Positions 36,291 through 44,916 of a stretch of DNA of 64,000 nt are shown here, piece after piece. Made by a program: the position numbers and the translations under genes. This DNA is from Chitinophaga niabensis (lineage in GTDB: Bacteria > Bacteroidota > Bacteroidia > Chitinophagales > Chitinophagaceae). Location of the stretch: NCBI GenBank assembly GCA_017849435.1, contig JAFIGY010000002.1, forward strand, positions 682,001 through 746,000. The letters run 5' to 3'. A model generated the notes under the pieces. The model was not told the origin of the DNA. It ran no database searches and was given only the letters and a program-made list of their open reading frames with translations. Each line of letters starts with the position of its first letter. Position 1 is the first letter of the stretch.

Positions 36291-36572
36291 TCACTTTATG
36301 TCTCTTTCCATCACCCGTTTTCCCGCCCGCGCCCGCAATAAAGCGAGAAATGCTTTATGCGCCTGCTGGAACATTTCTTCCAGTTCTTCCTCTGTAGGAT
36401 ATTTACGGACAACCTCTTCCGCATCCTCAATAATATCCCGCAACTCTTCCAGGGTGAATTGTTCGCTCCTGCTGATCTCAAGCGGCGTAGTCTTGAATAC
36501 AATAATGATCTTTTCATCTTCGGCAAGATCAATGGCCTCGTGTAAGCGCTCCCGCATAACTGATATTTCCAT
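36291..36572 (-). CDS. Small acidic helical protein, function unknown
   Basis: The 93-aa product is highly charged and predicted all-helical (MEISVMRERLHEAIDLAEDE, FTLEELRDIIEDAEEVVRKY, PTEEELEEMFQQAHKAFLAL). The ATG at 36572 is chosen; an in-frame extension to 36728 is AT-rich and has no coding look. Its N-terminal half loosely resembles small antitoxin-like proteins of Bacteroidota, but no toxin gene is next to it. Overlapping frames in the same stretch are shadows. Confidence 0.6.
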   Translation of the reverse strand: MEISVMRERLHEAIDLAEDEKIIIVFKTTPLEISRSEQFTLEELRDIIEDAEEVVRKYPTEEELEEMFQQAHKAFLALLRARAGKRVMERDIK

Positions 36573-36753
36573 AACGATTTGTTTTTTACGAATGTAGTTG
36601 GAGACGATGAAAGAACAGAAGAAAAAGGGCGAGAGATTATTACCTAAAACCGAGAATATCTCGGTATTTGCGACTTTGGGAATGGAGATAAATAAAAAAT
36701 GCTTTTCAGCGGTGAAACTGAAAAGCATGGAGGGTTTTCGGGGACAAAAAAGA

Positions 36754-38292
36754 TCACGCAGATTGCAGCTGTCCGCCTGCCGTTTCCTCCGGCCTGAGCG
36801 CCCGGCGGATCTGCCTTGCCGCGAGGTATAGGAGACCTGCTGTAGCCACTACGGCCAGACTGCCCAGTCCGATATTCCTTACCTGCTGCTTGCTGGGCCA
36901 GCGCATGTTTTGCCGCGCAGGGCCTGCCTGGGCTATATCCAGCAAAGGTGCCATGCAAATATCTTCAATAACTTTATCAGCAACGGTTTCCGCTTCCACA
37001 AACTGTGGATGGTATGCTACACCGATCCCCGCTTTCTCCAGCATCGTACGATCGTTTTCCCCATTCCCCACATAGATAATATTCTGCGGAGAAATGTGAT
37101 ATTTCTCGGCGATGTAGGTGAGTATCTGACTCTTTTCGTAAGCAGGGGCATTCTCTTTACCATTCAGGAAATAGCCGGGTATCGTGAGTTCGCCGGTAGC
37201 CACACTGTGTATCAGGTGTAAGCGGTTGGCAAACGCGAAATCCGCTCCCAGCTTATTTTTCATATGGTTCGCCACGCACTCGAAACCATCTGTGATGAAT
37301 CCACATACATATCCTCTTCGTTTCAGTTCCCGTATCACGTGACGGATATCCGGCGTAACGGGAATATCGTCGGCCACTTCGAGCAATTCAGCAAGATTAC
37401 GACCCTGGAATAGCGCAGCAGTTCGCCTCAGGATAGAGAGCGGATCGGAGTGATGCTGCAATATCTGGTAGAGCCCCTCTTCTTTCTCAAATGCGGCCGC
37501 GGCCAGATAGAGATAGTTTTGTGTGAACACCGTCTCATCCAGGTTGAAGATGACCATCTTATCCAACTTGTCGATAGACTCCAGGATGGAGTATTCCATT
37601 TGTTCCCTGATCAGATTGATGTTGCCCAGTGTTTCCAGGTTCTGCTGGGGAATGCTTTCCGCTTTCCTGAGAATGGTGCGGGATACTTCCCGACTCATTT
37701 TGCTCAGCTGTTCCCAGGTTTTCATGGCGTTTTCAAGGCGCCCGATATTCACTTCCTGGATACGGGCCTGCATCAGGTGCATGTCTATCAGCAAACCGAT
37801 GTCTACGCCATAATCATTTTCAAAATGTACTTTTTGCAGGAACGATTTTTTTGCGGCGATCATACCGCTCAAAGGCTGATTGAAATGGGCCAGTTCGGGA
37901 AAAAGAATGCTCAATAGCGGCTTTGCCACAAGTTGCGTAACACGGCCGGCCTGTCTTTCAAAATAGGACTTCGTAAAGTCGGCCTCATCGTTCACGATCG
38001 CATCGGTCAGCAATTCTACAAGATGATCCGGATAAGTGAGGATGTCCCCATCCACATACATGATGATATCATGTTTCGCGGCCATCATGCCTTCCCGCAT
38101 GGAGATGCCCTTGCCGCGCTGACTGCTGGTGATCACTCTTACTTTTTCTTTCATCGCTTCTTCAACAGTGTTGTCTGTTGAATTATCATCCACCACAATG
38201 ATCTCTGTTTTCCTGGCGGTTTTCCTGATTGTCCTGATAACCTGACGTATGGTAGCGCCTTCGTTGAGCACTGGTATAATTACGGAAATCAT
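36754..38292 (-). CDS. Family-2-type glycosyltransferase fused to a degenerate HAD phosphatase domain
   Basis: Product of 512 aa. Residues 1 to about 200 are a GT-A glycosyltransferase like DPM/glucosyl-phosphoglycerate synthases (MISVIIPVLNEGATIRQVIR, VVDDNST, and D-G-D at 81-83 in MYVDGDIL). Residues about 245-450 are a HAD-IB (SerB-like) domain, but motif I reads F-N250-L-D252-E-T254 with Asn in place of the nucleophilic Asp, and motif IV reads VGN410GEND with a second Asp-to-Asn change. A membrane helix near 476-495 (IGLGSLAVVATAGLLYLAAR) anchors the C-terminus. The ATG at 38292 is chosen over a TTG at 38301. The phosphatase half is probably inactive and may be regulatory; the sugar product is unknown. 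Confidence 0.85.
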   Translation of the reverse strand: MISVIIPVLNEGATIRQVIRTIRKTARKTEIIVVDDNSTDNTVEEAMKEKVRVITSSQRGKGISMREGMMAAKHDIIMYVDGDILTYPDHLVELLTDAIVNDEADFTKSYFERQAGRVTQLVAKPLLSILFPELAHFNQPLSGMIAAKKSFLQKVHFENDYGVDIGLLIDMHLMQARIQEVNIGRLENAMKTWEQLSKMSREVSRTILRKAESIPQQNLETLGNINLIREQMEYSILESIDKLDKMVIFNLDETVFTQNYLYLAAAAFEKEEGLYQILQHHSDPLSILRRTAALFQGRNLAELLEVADDIPVTPDIRHVIRELKRRGYVCGFITDGFECVANHMKNKLGADFAFANRLHLIHSVATGELTIPGYFLNGKENAPAYEKSQILTYIAEKYHISPQNIIYVGNGENDRTMLEKAGIGVAYHPQFVEAETVADKVIEDICMAPLLDIAQAGPARQNMRWPSKQQVRNIGLGSLAVVATAGLLYLAARQIRRALRPEETAGGQLQSA

Positions 38293-38365
38293 AGGTGTCA
38301 ATTGTTTGGGTGAAGAAATAAGGTTCCTGCTGGCAGCCTCCTAACACCAAAAATAATACCATAAA

Positions 38366-38396
38366 AAAAGCGCCCCGGTCACGGAACGCTTTTTAC
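38366..38396 (-). terminator. Terminator of the ABC exporter gene
   Basis: On the minus strand AAGCG..CGCTT with an inner CCG/CGG pairing is followed by TTTTTTTAT. It separates the ABC exporter from the downstream glycosyltransferase-HAD gene. Confidence 0.7.
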
Positions 38397-38413
38397 ATAT
38401 CATTCTGATCATT

Positions 38414-40246
38414 CTATTTAAATTCCTGCATCTCTACCAGTTTATGATAGATCCCGTTCATCGCGAGCAATTCATCATGCTTTCCCCTCTCGCGGATCTC
38501 TCCATGGTCCATCACTATGATCTCGTGTGCATGCTGGATAGTGGAAAGACGATGTGCGATAACGATAGTAGTGCGGTTTTGCATCAGTTTATCCAGCGCC
38601 TCCTGCACAAGTTTCTCGGACTCTGTATCCAGCGCGGAAGTGGCTTCGTCAAGAATAAGGATGGGCGGATTTTTGAAGATGGCCCGGGCGATGGTCAAAC
38701 GCTGGCGCTGTCCTCCGCTGAGTTTGCTGCCCCGGTCGCCGATGGTGGTTTCATAGCCGTTTTCCAGCTGCTCAATGAATTCGTGAGCATTGGCGATCCT
38801 GGCGGCTTCTATGACTTTGGCGGGATCAGCATCCGGTTGCCCGAATGCAATGTTGTTAAACACGGAGTCGTTGAACAGGATGGCTTCCTGGGATACGATC
38901 CCCATCAACTGCCGCAGATCCTGCAGTTTCAGATCGCGGATATCTTTACCGTCCAACAGCAATTGTCCCGCTGTTACATCGTAGAAGCGCGGAAGGAGAT
39001 CGGCCATGGTGGATTTACCGGCGCCGCTTTTCCCCACCAGCGCTATCATCTTCCCTTTTTCGATGGTCAGATCAACATGTTTCAACACCTCGTGCTGATC
39101 ATACCGGAAGGATACGTTGTTGTAAGTGATGCTATGCCGGAACCCATTCACCGCCAGGGCTCCGGGTTTCTCTTCGATCGCATTCGGCGCATCGAGCACG
39201 GCAAATATCCGCTCGCCTGATACGATTCCTTTTTGCATGTTGGTGAATGCGTTGGAAATGTTTTTTGCGGGTTGCAGGATGGTGAAATAAATACCGAGAT
39301 AGGTGATGAACTGTTCCGGTGTAAGCCCGTCCTGCCCTTCAATGATCATGTATCCGCCCACCATAACGAGACAGGTGACGAGGATCACCCCCAGGGATTC
39401 GGACACCGGGGAAGCCAGTTCGCGTTGATTGAACATGGATTTGCTCAAACGGGTGAACGCACGGGTGAGCTGCGCAAACTTCTGCTGCATATAGCTTTCC
39501 GCTGTGAAGCCCTGAATAATGCGCACGCCGCCAAGCGATTCTTCGGAGATATTCAGCAGTTTGCCCAGCATTTCCTGGCTGTAATAGCCTTTCTTCCTTA
39601 ATTGTTTGGATATGTAGGAAATGAGGATGCCAGACAGGGGAAAGAAGATAAGGGTGAACAGTGTGAGTTTAACGGAGATATAGAACAGCGCAAAGAAGGA
39701 GGCGATGATGACCAGCGGATCCCGGAGCAACACCTGAACGGAGTTTGCGATCGTATACTCCACTTCCGCCACATCGTTGGTCATAACGGACAGCAGATCT
39801 CCTTTGCGCCGGTGGCTGTAGAAGGAAAGGGACTGGGTGGTAATCTTTTCATAGAGCAGCCGCCTTACTTTATCCAGTATGTTCATCCGCAGCCGCACCA
39901 TTACACGAACGCTGAGATATCGGCCTATATTCGCAATGAGGGTAGAAGAGCCGATGATCACGCATACAAAACCGAGCGCATACATTTTGCCTTTCTCTGC
40001 CGCGAACATTTCGAAGTAATATTGAAAAAGTCTTTTGAAATATTCAATGGTAAAAGAAAAATCCGGCATTACCGATACTGTGTCCTTCACCTCATCCAGT
40101 GGCCTGAACAGTACCTGCAACAAGGGAATGAGCATGGCAAAGTTGAGCAATCCGAAAATAACGCCGATGATGGTATAGATCACATATTCCGGTAAATAGT
40201 GGTGTAAAGGCTTTACAAACCCTAACAAACGCTTGAATGTCTTCAT
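38414..40246 (-). CDS. ABC exporter, permease-ATPase fusion (MsbA/LmrA type)
   Basis: Half-transporter of 610 aa. Six membrane helices lie in residues 1 to about 330; the nucleotide-binding domain follows with Walker A GKSGAGKST at about 396-404, the Q-loop in LMGIVSQEAILF, ABC signature LSGGQRQRL, Walker B ILILDEATSALD and the switch His in IAHRLST. Homodimers of this type export lipids, including lipid A by MsbA, or peptides. In Bacteroidota this subgroup is commonly annotated as lipid A exporter-like, but the substrate is not provable here. It has its own promoter and terminator. Confidence 0.93.
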   Translation of the reverse strand: MKTFKRLLGFVKPLHHYLPEYVIYTIIGVIFGLLNFAMLIPLLQVLFRPLDEVKDTVSVMPDFSFTIEYFKRLFQYYFEMFAAEKGKMYALGFVCVIIGSSTLIANIGRYLSVRVMVRLRMNILDKVRRLLYEKITTQSLSFYSHRRKGDLLSVMTNDVAEVEYTIANSVQVLLRDPLVIIASFFALFYISVKLTLFTLIFFPLSGILISYISKQLRKKGYYSQEMLGKLLNISEESLGGVRIIQGFTAESYMQQKFAQLTRAFTRLSKSMFNQRELASPVSESLGVILVTCLVMVGGYMIIEGQDGLTPEQFITYLGIYFTILQPAKNISNAFTNMQKGIVSGERIFAVLDAPNAIEEKPGALAVNGFRHSITYNNVSFRYDQHEVLKHVDLTIEKGKMIALVGKSGAGKSTMADLLPRFYDVTAGQLLLDGKDIRDLKLQDLRQLMGIVSQEAILFNDSVFNNIAFGQPDADPAKVIEAARIANAHEFIEQLENGYETTIGDRGSKLSGGQRQRLTIARAIFKNPPILILDEATSALDTESEKLVQEALDKLMQNRTTIVIAHRLSTIQHAHEIIVMDHGEIRERGKHDELLAMNGIYHKLVEMQEFK

Positions 40247-40265
40247 TCCTGTGTATTAATGATCG

Positions 40266-40273
40266 CAAAAGTA
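40266..40273 (-). promoter_or_regulatory. -7 box (TACTTTTG, minus strand) for the ABC exporter
   Basis: A full consensus match on the minus strand, 19 bp before the ATG at 40246. Confidence 0.6.
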
Positions 40274-40341
40274 CGCCAAAAGCGGGAATCTTGCCGGGAA
40301 GCGTGTGTACGGGATTTACGTGAATAAACGTGTAAAATAGT

Positions 40342-40349
40342 TAATTTTG
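40342..40349 (+). promoter_or_regulatory. -7 box (TAATTTTG) for rbfA
   Basis: A full TAnnTTTG match, 37 bp before the rbfA ATG at 40387. Confidence 0.6.
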
Positions 40350-40386
40350 GCGGAACGGATGGATTGTTCAGCTTAAATTGAGAAAA

Positions 40387-40752
40387 ATGCAGGAAACAAA
40401 AAGGCAAAAACAGGTGGCACAGCTGGTGCAGGAAGAACTCAGCGATATTTTCATGCGCATGGGGTTCAATGTTACGGAAGGGGGGATGATCTCTATTTCC
40501 TCCGTGAAAATGACGCCGGACCTACTGGAGGCCAGGGTATATTTAAGCATGTTCCAGATCAAGTCTCCCACAGAGATGCTGGAGCGTATCAAAGACAAAA
40601 TGGGAGAGATCAAACGGGAACTGGGCAACCGGGTGGGCAAACAATTGCGCCGTGTACCGGAGCCGGTGTTTTTCCTGGATGATACGCTGGAGCACGTGTT
40701 CCGGATGGAAGCGCTTTTCAAGAAGATCAACGAAGAAAGGGACAAGCAATAG
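40387..40752 (+). CDS. rbfA: Ribosome-binding factor A
   Basis: Cold-shock and 30S maturation factor that acts on helix 1 of 16S rRNA. The product is 121 aa from the ATG at 40387; a TTG at 40378 is an alternative. The KH-like fold is recognisable: VAQLVQEELSDIFMRMGFNV, LLEARVYLSMFQ, and the C-terminal RRVPEPVFFLDDTLEHVFRM (the usual P-x-L-x-F-x-x-D block). It is followed 6 bp later by an ABC permease gene, so the two share a transcript. Confidence 0.95.
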   Translation: MQETKRQKQVAQLVQEELSDIFMRMGFNVTEGGMISISSVKMTPDLLEARVYLSMFQIKSPTEMLERIKDKMGEIKRELGNRVGKQLRRVPEPVFFLDDTLEHVFRMEALFKKINEERDKQ

Positions 40753-40758
40753 TATCAC

Positions 40759-41994
40759 ATGGTTTGGCAGTTCGCGCTCCGTTATTTCCTCGCCCGCAAA
40801 TCCACTACTGCGATCAACATCATCGCGTGGGTGAGTGTGGGCGCCATTGCTGTCGGCACCGCCGCGCTGATCACGGTGCTGAGCGTGTTTAACGGGTTTA
40901 CCGGACTGGTAAAAGGACTGTACTCTTCTTTTTATCCTACCCTCAAAGTGACGCCTTCCACCGGCAAAACGATCATCCTTACGCCCGACCAGTTGAAGGC
41001 CGTGGCCGCTATTCCGGGAGTAGCGTATATTTCCAGCACTGTTGAAGAAAAAGCAGTACTGCGTAACGGTTACGAACAAACGATCGCCGTGCTGAAAGGG
41101 GTGGATAGTCAATTCACACATGTAGCCGGCGTTCAGCGCAAGCTGGTACGCGGGAAATTTGACTTGGGGCACGAGAATGGCTATCAGGCAGTATTTGGAC
41201 TGGGTGTTGAGTCTGCGCTGGGGGTGGATGTGGAGCACAGCCTGGTGCCGGTGAACGTGTACATCCCCCGAAGAGATGCTTCTGATGCAGGTTTCAGCGC
41301 AGCCATGCCGGAGCAGGCGTTGAGTATGGGCGTCCTCTACCCCACGGGCACTTTCGCCATCCAGCAGGATTTTGACAGTAAATATGTGATCACTGATATC
41401 GGGTTTCTGCGGAACCTGTTGGGAATGAGCGCAGGAGAGATGTCTGCTCTGGAACTCTCCCTGCAGCCGGGCGCTTCCGAGCAAAGAGTGCGGCAAAAGG
41501 TGCAGGAGCTGCTGGGAGATTCCGTGAAAGTGTTGACCCGGGTGGAGCAGAATGTGACCATTTACAATGTGATGCAAACGGAGAAGTGGGTAACGTATGT
41601 GTTCCTCAGTTTTATTCTTGTGATAGCGGCGTTCAATATGATCGGCTCACTGTCCATGCTGGTGATCGAAAAACAGAAAGATATCACCATCCTAAAGGCG
41701 ATGGGCAGCCGTAACAGTCTTGTGCAGCGCATCTTCCTCAGCGAAGGTCTGATCATTGCGGGGATCGGCAGTGTCATCGGGTTTACCCTGGCCGTCACCA
41801 TCTGCCTTTTACAGCAACATTTCGGACTGGTAAAGCTGGGCGGCGGCTCTTTCCTGATCGACGCCTTTCCCGTGGAGATGCATGGAGAGGATTTTGCGCT
41901 CGTAAGCATCACCATTCTCGTGATAGGGGTGCTGGCCAGCTGGTACCCTGCCAGCCGGGCCGCCAGGCAGGAAATAGGGCTGAAAGCGACATAA
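40759..41994 (+). CDS. FtsX/LolC-E-type ABC transporter permease
   Basis: Inner-membrane permease of 411 aa: one N-terminal membrane helix (AINIIAWVSVGAIAVGTAAL), a large periplasmic domain (about 45-270), then three helices (YVFLSFILVIAAFNMIGSLS, LIIAGIGSVIGFTLAVTICL, LVSITILVIGVLASWYPASR). This is the MacB/LolC-E architecture. In lipoprotein release it would work with a LolD-type ATPase, which is not encoded nearby. Co-transcription with rbfA is likely. Lipoprotein trafficking is the best guess. Confidence 0.88.
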   Translation: MVWQFALRYFLARKSTTAINIIAWVSVGAIAVGTAALITVLSVFNGFTGLVKGLYSSFYPTLKVTPSTGKTIILTPDQLKAVAAIPGVAYISSTVEEKAVLRNGYEQTIAVLKGVDSQFTHVAGVQRKLVRGKFDLGHENGYQAVFGLGVESALGVDVEHSLVPVNVYIPRRDASDAGFSAAMPEQALSMGVLYPTGTFAIQQDFDSKYVITDIGFLRNLLGMSAGEMSALELSLQPGASEQRVRQKVQELLGDSVKVLTRVEQNVTIYNVMQTEKWVTYVFLSFILVIAAFNMIGSLSMLVIEKQKDITILKAMGSRNSLVQRIFLSEGLIIAGIGSVIGFTLAVTICLLQQHFGLVKLGGGSFLIDAFPVEMHGEDFALVSITILVIGVLASWYPASRAARQEIGLKAT

Positions 41995-42027
41995 AAAAAG
42001 TGTATACCGGGAAGGCATACACTTTTT
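41995..42027. terminator. Bidirectional terminator
   Basis: Stem AAAAAGTGTAT/ATACACTTTTT with loop ACCGGGAAGGC; A-run and T-run on the two sides serve both the permease and the convergent transketolase gene. Confidence 0.88.
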
Positions 42028-42047
42028 GCATTATAAGGATGAAAATT

Positions 42048-42884
42048 TTAATAATCTCCGAGTGTTTCCGGTAATTGTGCCAGCGCTTTGGCCAGCTGCT
42101 CATCATTCGGAGCAATGCCGTGCCATTCGTGAGAGCCTTCCATGAAATCGACCCCTTTCCCCATGATAGTTTTCATGAGGATAACGATCGGTTGCCCCTG
42201 TCCGGTCAGTCCTTTTGCTTTGCCGAGGGTAGCGATCACATCATCCATATCGTTACCGTTCATGTGCAGTACATTCCAGCCGAAGGCCACGAATTTGGCA
42301 TGGAGGTCGCCGAGGGACATCACTTTATCCGTAGGGCCGTCAATCTGCTGGCCGTTATAGTCAATAGTGGAGATGATATTATCTACCTTGTGGTGAGCGG
42401 CGAACATGATCGCTTCCCAGTTCTGGCCTTCATCCAGTTCTCCGTCGCCATGCAGGGAATACACGAGTTTGGTATCCTTGTTCAGTTTTTTGCTGAGGGC
42501 TGCGCCGAGAGCAACGCTCATCCCCTGGCCGAGGGAGCCGCTCGCTACCCGTATGCCGGGCAGATGCTCGTGTGTGGTGGGGTGGCCTTGCAGGCGGGAG
42601 TTGATCCTGCGGAAAGTAGCCAGTTCCGGTAAGGGAAAATAGCCGGAACGCGCCAGAGCACTGTAATACACGGGGGAAATATGCCCGTTGGAAAGGAAGA
42701 AGAGGTCCTGGTCTTTCCCATCCATGTCAAACGGTACAGGGTGATGCTGCAACACTTTGAAGAACAAAGCTGTAAAAAAATCAGTACACCCAAGGGAGCC
42801 TCCGGGGTGCCCGCTTTGCACCGCATGCACCATCCGTACTATGTCCCGCCGGATCTGCGTGGCAATATCTTTCAGTTCTGGCAT
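42048..42884 (-). CDS. Transketolase, N-terminal subunit
   Basis: The ThDP-binding half of a split transketolase, 278 aa. The ThDP signature is GDGELDEGQNWEA..DYN, and the substrate-site block SGHPGGSLGCTDF is intact. Split transketolases need a separate C-terminal (pyrimidine-binding/transketolase-C) subunit; in this window no such gene follows, and a terminator lies directly behind. Either the partner is elsewhere or the subunits are unlinked in this genome. It acts in the non-oxidative pentose phosphate pathway. Confidence 0.93.
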   Translation of the reverse strand: MPELKDIATQIRRDIVRMVHAVQSGHPGGSLGCTDFFTALFFKVLQHHPVPFDMDGKDQDLFFLSNGHISPVYYSALARSGYFPLPELATFRRINSRLQGHPTTHEHLPGIRVASGSLGQGMSVALGAALSKKLNKDTKLVYSLHGDGELDEGQNWEAIMFAAHHKVDNIISTIDYNGQQIDGPTDKVMSLGDLHAKFVAFGWNVLHMNGNDMDDVIATLGKAKGLTGQGQPIVILMKTIMGKGVDFMEGSHEWHGIAPNDEQLAKALAQLPETLGDY

Positions 42885-42907
42885 GATAATTGGCGTTTTA
42901 TGAGCCG

Positions 42908-42915
42908 CAAAAGTA
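42908..42915 (-). promoter_or_regulatory. -7 box (TACTTTTG, minus strand) for the transketolase subunit
   Basis: A full consensus match, 23 bp before the ATG at 42884. The same TACTTTTG sequence is used at the ABC exporter promoter. Confidence 0.6.
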
Positions 42916-43018
42916 ATAAGAAATTGACCAGATTTACAGCGGATTAATTGTTTTTTTGCAAGAATGGATAAAATCCATGGGTTTTAAAAATTATTGATAC
43001 GCATTTCACTGAAATTAA

Positions 43019-43026
43019 TATCTTTG
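43019..43026 (+). promoter_or_regulatory. Promoter of the WecA/TagO-type gene
   Basis: -7 box TATCTTTG with a TTG at 42994-42996 (spacer 22 bp). It ends 16 bp before the ATG at 43043. Confidence 0.65.
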
Positions 43027-43042
43027 CACCACAACCCCCCAT

Positions 43043-44194
43043 ATGGAGAATGTAATTATCGCGACTGTCCTGAGTTTCGTTATAACCTACTTTGCAATTC
43101 CTGTCTTGATAAGGGTTGCAGAATTGAAACATCTCTATGACGAACCAGATGAACGTAAATCTCACAAGTCCCGGATCCCGACCTTAGGCGGGCTGGGCTT
43201 CTTCGCCGGCTTTGTGCTGGCCATTCTGGTTTGTATACCCTCACAGCAAACATTTCCGCTTCAATATCTGGTCGCGGCCTTTTTCGTGATCTTTGTGGTA
43301 GGGATCAAGGACGATATCGTTGGCCTTTCTCCGGTTAAAAAGCTGATAGGTCAGCTGGTGGCTGCTTTTGCGATCATTTACCTGGGAAATATACAGATCC
43401 GGAATATGTACGGAGTGTTCGGGGTGGAAACATTGCCCTATCATTTCAGTCTGCTGTTAACTTACTTTACATTTATCGTGGTGATCAACGCCTTCAACCT
43501 CATTGACGGGGTAGATGGCCTGGCAGGAAGTGTAGGCATGCTCGTGGCTTCCATACTCGGAGCTTATTTCCTGTATGTGAACGAGTTACTGTATGCGGTA
43601 ATGGGGTTTGCAATGGCAGCCGGACTAGCCGCTTTCCTGATCTACAATATCACTCCTGCCAAAATATTCATGGGAGATACGGGCTCCCTGCTCGTTGGAC
43701 TTGTTAATGCCACGCTGGTGATCAAATTCATTGAGGTGGCAGGCAATCCTGCCGGCAAGATGCCGGTTCAGTCCGTACCCGCGGTAGCTTTCGCCATCCT
43801 GATCGTTCCCCTGTTCGATACGTTGAGGGTGTTTGCCATCCGGATGTCCCGTGGCCGTTCACCTTTTACGGCGGACCGTCATCATATTCACCATTATATG
43901 CTGGCATTGGGGCTGAGCCATCGGCAAACAACCCTGGTAGCCGTTCTGTTCAATATACTGTTTATTGCTGCGGCCTTTATGCTGCAAGGGATCGGAACCA
44001 CTTATCTGTTGGCTGTGGTAGGTTTTACCGCATTTGGTCTCACCACGGTACTGTTCTTCCTGAAGAAAAGGGTGGAAACTGCGAAAACGGCTATACCGGC
44101 AGCAGAAGCAGTTCCTGCCGCAGACTCCGCTCAGGGCGTTACCAAACCCAAAATACTTCGCGTTAATCCGGAAGGAATGCTGCAGGACAAATAA
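43043..44194 (+). CDS. Undecaprenyl-phosphate sugar-1-phosphate transferase (WecA/TagO, MraY family)
   Basis: Polytopic enzyme of 383 aa that moves a sugar-1-phosphate, usually GlcNAc-1-P, from UDP-sugar to undecaprenyl phosphate, starting a surface glycan. Catalytic motifs are intact: KD90-D91 in GIKDDIVGL, N152-x-x-D155-G-V-D158 in FNLIDGVDGLAG, D212 in FMGDTGS, and the family-defining R-G-R-S-P-F-T-A-D-R-H-H-I-H-H at 271-285, which marks the WecA branch rather than MraY. The C-terminal 60 residues are an Ala/Pro-rich cytoplasmic tail. Stand-alone gene; no glycan cluster adjoins it. Confidence 0.93.
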   Translation: MENVIIATVLSFVITYFAIPVLIRVAELKHLYDEPDERKSHKSRIPTLGGLGFFAGFVLAILVCIPSQQTFPLQYLVAAFFVIFVVGIKDDIVGLSPVKKLIGQLVAAFAIIYLGNIQIRNMYGVFGVETLPYHFSLLLTYFTFIVVINAFNLIDGVDGLAGSVGMLVASILGAYFLYVNELLYAVMGFAMAAGLAAFLIYNITPAKIFMGDTGSLLVGLVNATLVIKFIEVAGNPAGKMPVQSVPAVAFAILIVPLFDTLRVFAIRMSRGRSPFTADRHHIHHYMLALGLSHRQTTLVAVLFNILFIAAAFMLQGIGTTYLLAVVGFTAFGLTTVLFFLKKRVETAKTAIPAAEAVPAADSAQGVTKPKILRVNPEGMLQDK

Positions 44195-44268
44195 TGCGGT
44201 AACGCGTATTCCTGTTTTCAAGTGCTGCTTCTCTTGTTGACCTCCTTTGATGATTAAAAGATTTCATG

Positions 44269-44276
44269 TAGGTTTG
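44269..44276 (+). promoter_or_regulatory. Promoter of frr
   Basis: -7 box TAGGTTTG with TTTG at 44246-44249, spacer 19 bp: the best full Bacteroidota promoter in the window. It ends 24 bp before the frr ATG. Confidence 0.8.
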
Positions 44277-44300
44277 CAAGCACTTTAAGTATTATTTCTT

Positions 44301-44864
44301 ATGCAAGACGATCTTAATTTAATTCTGGATGATACGAAAGATACCATGCAGAAGGCTATATCGCATTTGGAAACGGAACTCACCAAGATCAGGGCAGGCA
44401 AAGCGAATCCGCAGATACTGGATGGAATTACGGTAGACTATTACGGAGCGCCTACTGCACTGAACCAGGTGGCAAATGTGAGCGTGGCAGATGCCCGCAC
44501 CCTCACTATCCAGCCCTGGGAAAAGAACATGCTTCAACCGATAGAACGCGCCATCATCGCTTCCAACATCGGCCTGAACCCCCAGAACGACGGACTGATC
44601 ATTCGCCTCTTCCTGCCACCGCTCACGGAAGAACGCCGTAAAGAGCTGGTGAAAAGGGTGAACGGAGAAGGGGAACACGCGAAAGTGGCTATCCGTAACA
44701 TCCGCAGAGACGCCATCGAAGGGATTAAAAAATTACAGAAAGATGGATTGAGTGAAGATACGGCTAAAGACGCAGAAGCAGACGTACAGGGTTTTACAGA
44801 CAAGTATATTGTACTGGTTGACAAACACTGCGCTGCGAAAGATAAAGAGATCATGGCCATTTAG
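44301..44864 (+). CDS. frr: Ribosome recycling factor
   Basis: Splits the post-termination ribosome together with EF-G. The product is 187 aa, normal length. Conserved blocks: LTKIRAGKANPQILDGITVD, YYGAPTALNQVANVSV, LTIQPWEKNMLQPIERAI, and RRKELVKRVNGEGEHAKVAI. It has its own promoter and terminator, and is not joined to pyrH as in many other phyla. Confidence 0.97.
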   Translation: MQDDLNLILDDTKDTMQKAISHLETELTKIRAGKANPQILDGITVDYYGAPTALNQVANVSVADARTLTIQPWEKNMLQPIERAIIASNIGLNPQNDGLIIRLFLPPLTEERRKELVKRVNGEGEHAKVAIRNIRRDAIEGIKKLQKDGLSEDTAKDAEADVQGFTDKYIVLVDKHCAAKDKEIMAI

Positions 44865-44890
44865 GAATATGGCAGGAAAAAATATCAGGA

Positions 44891-44916
44891 AAAGGACGGA
44901 ACCCTCCGTCCTTTTT
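44891..44916. terminator. Bidirectional terminator after frr
   Basis: Stem AAAGGACGGA/TCCGTCCTTT with loop ACCC, followed by TTT. It also overlaps the 3' end of the convergent transporter gene. Confidence 0.88.
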
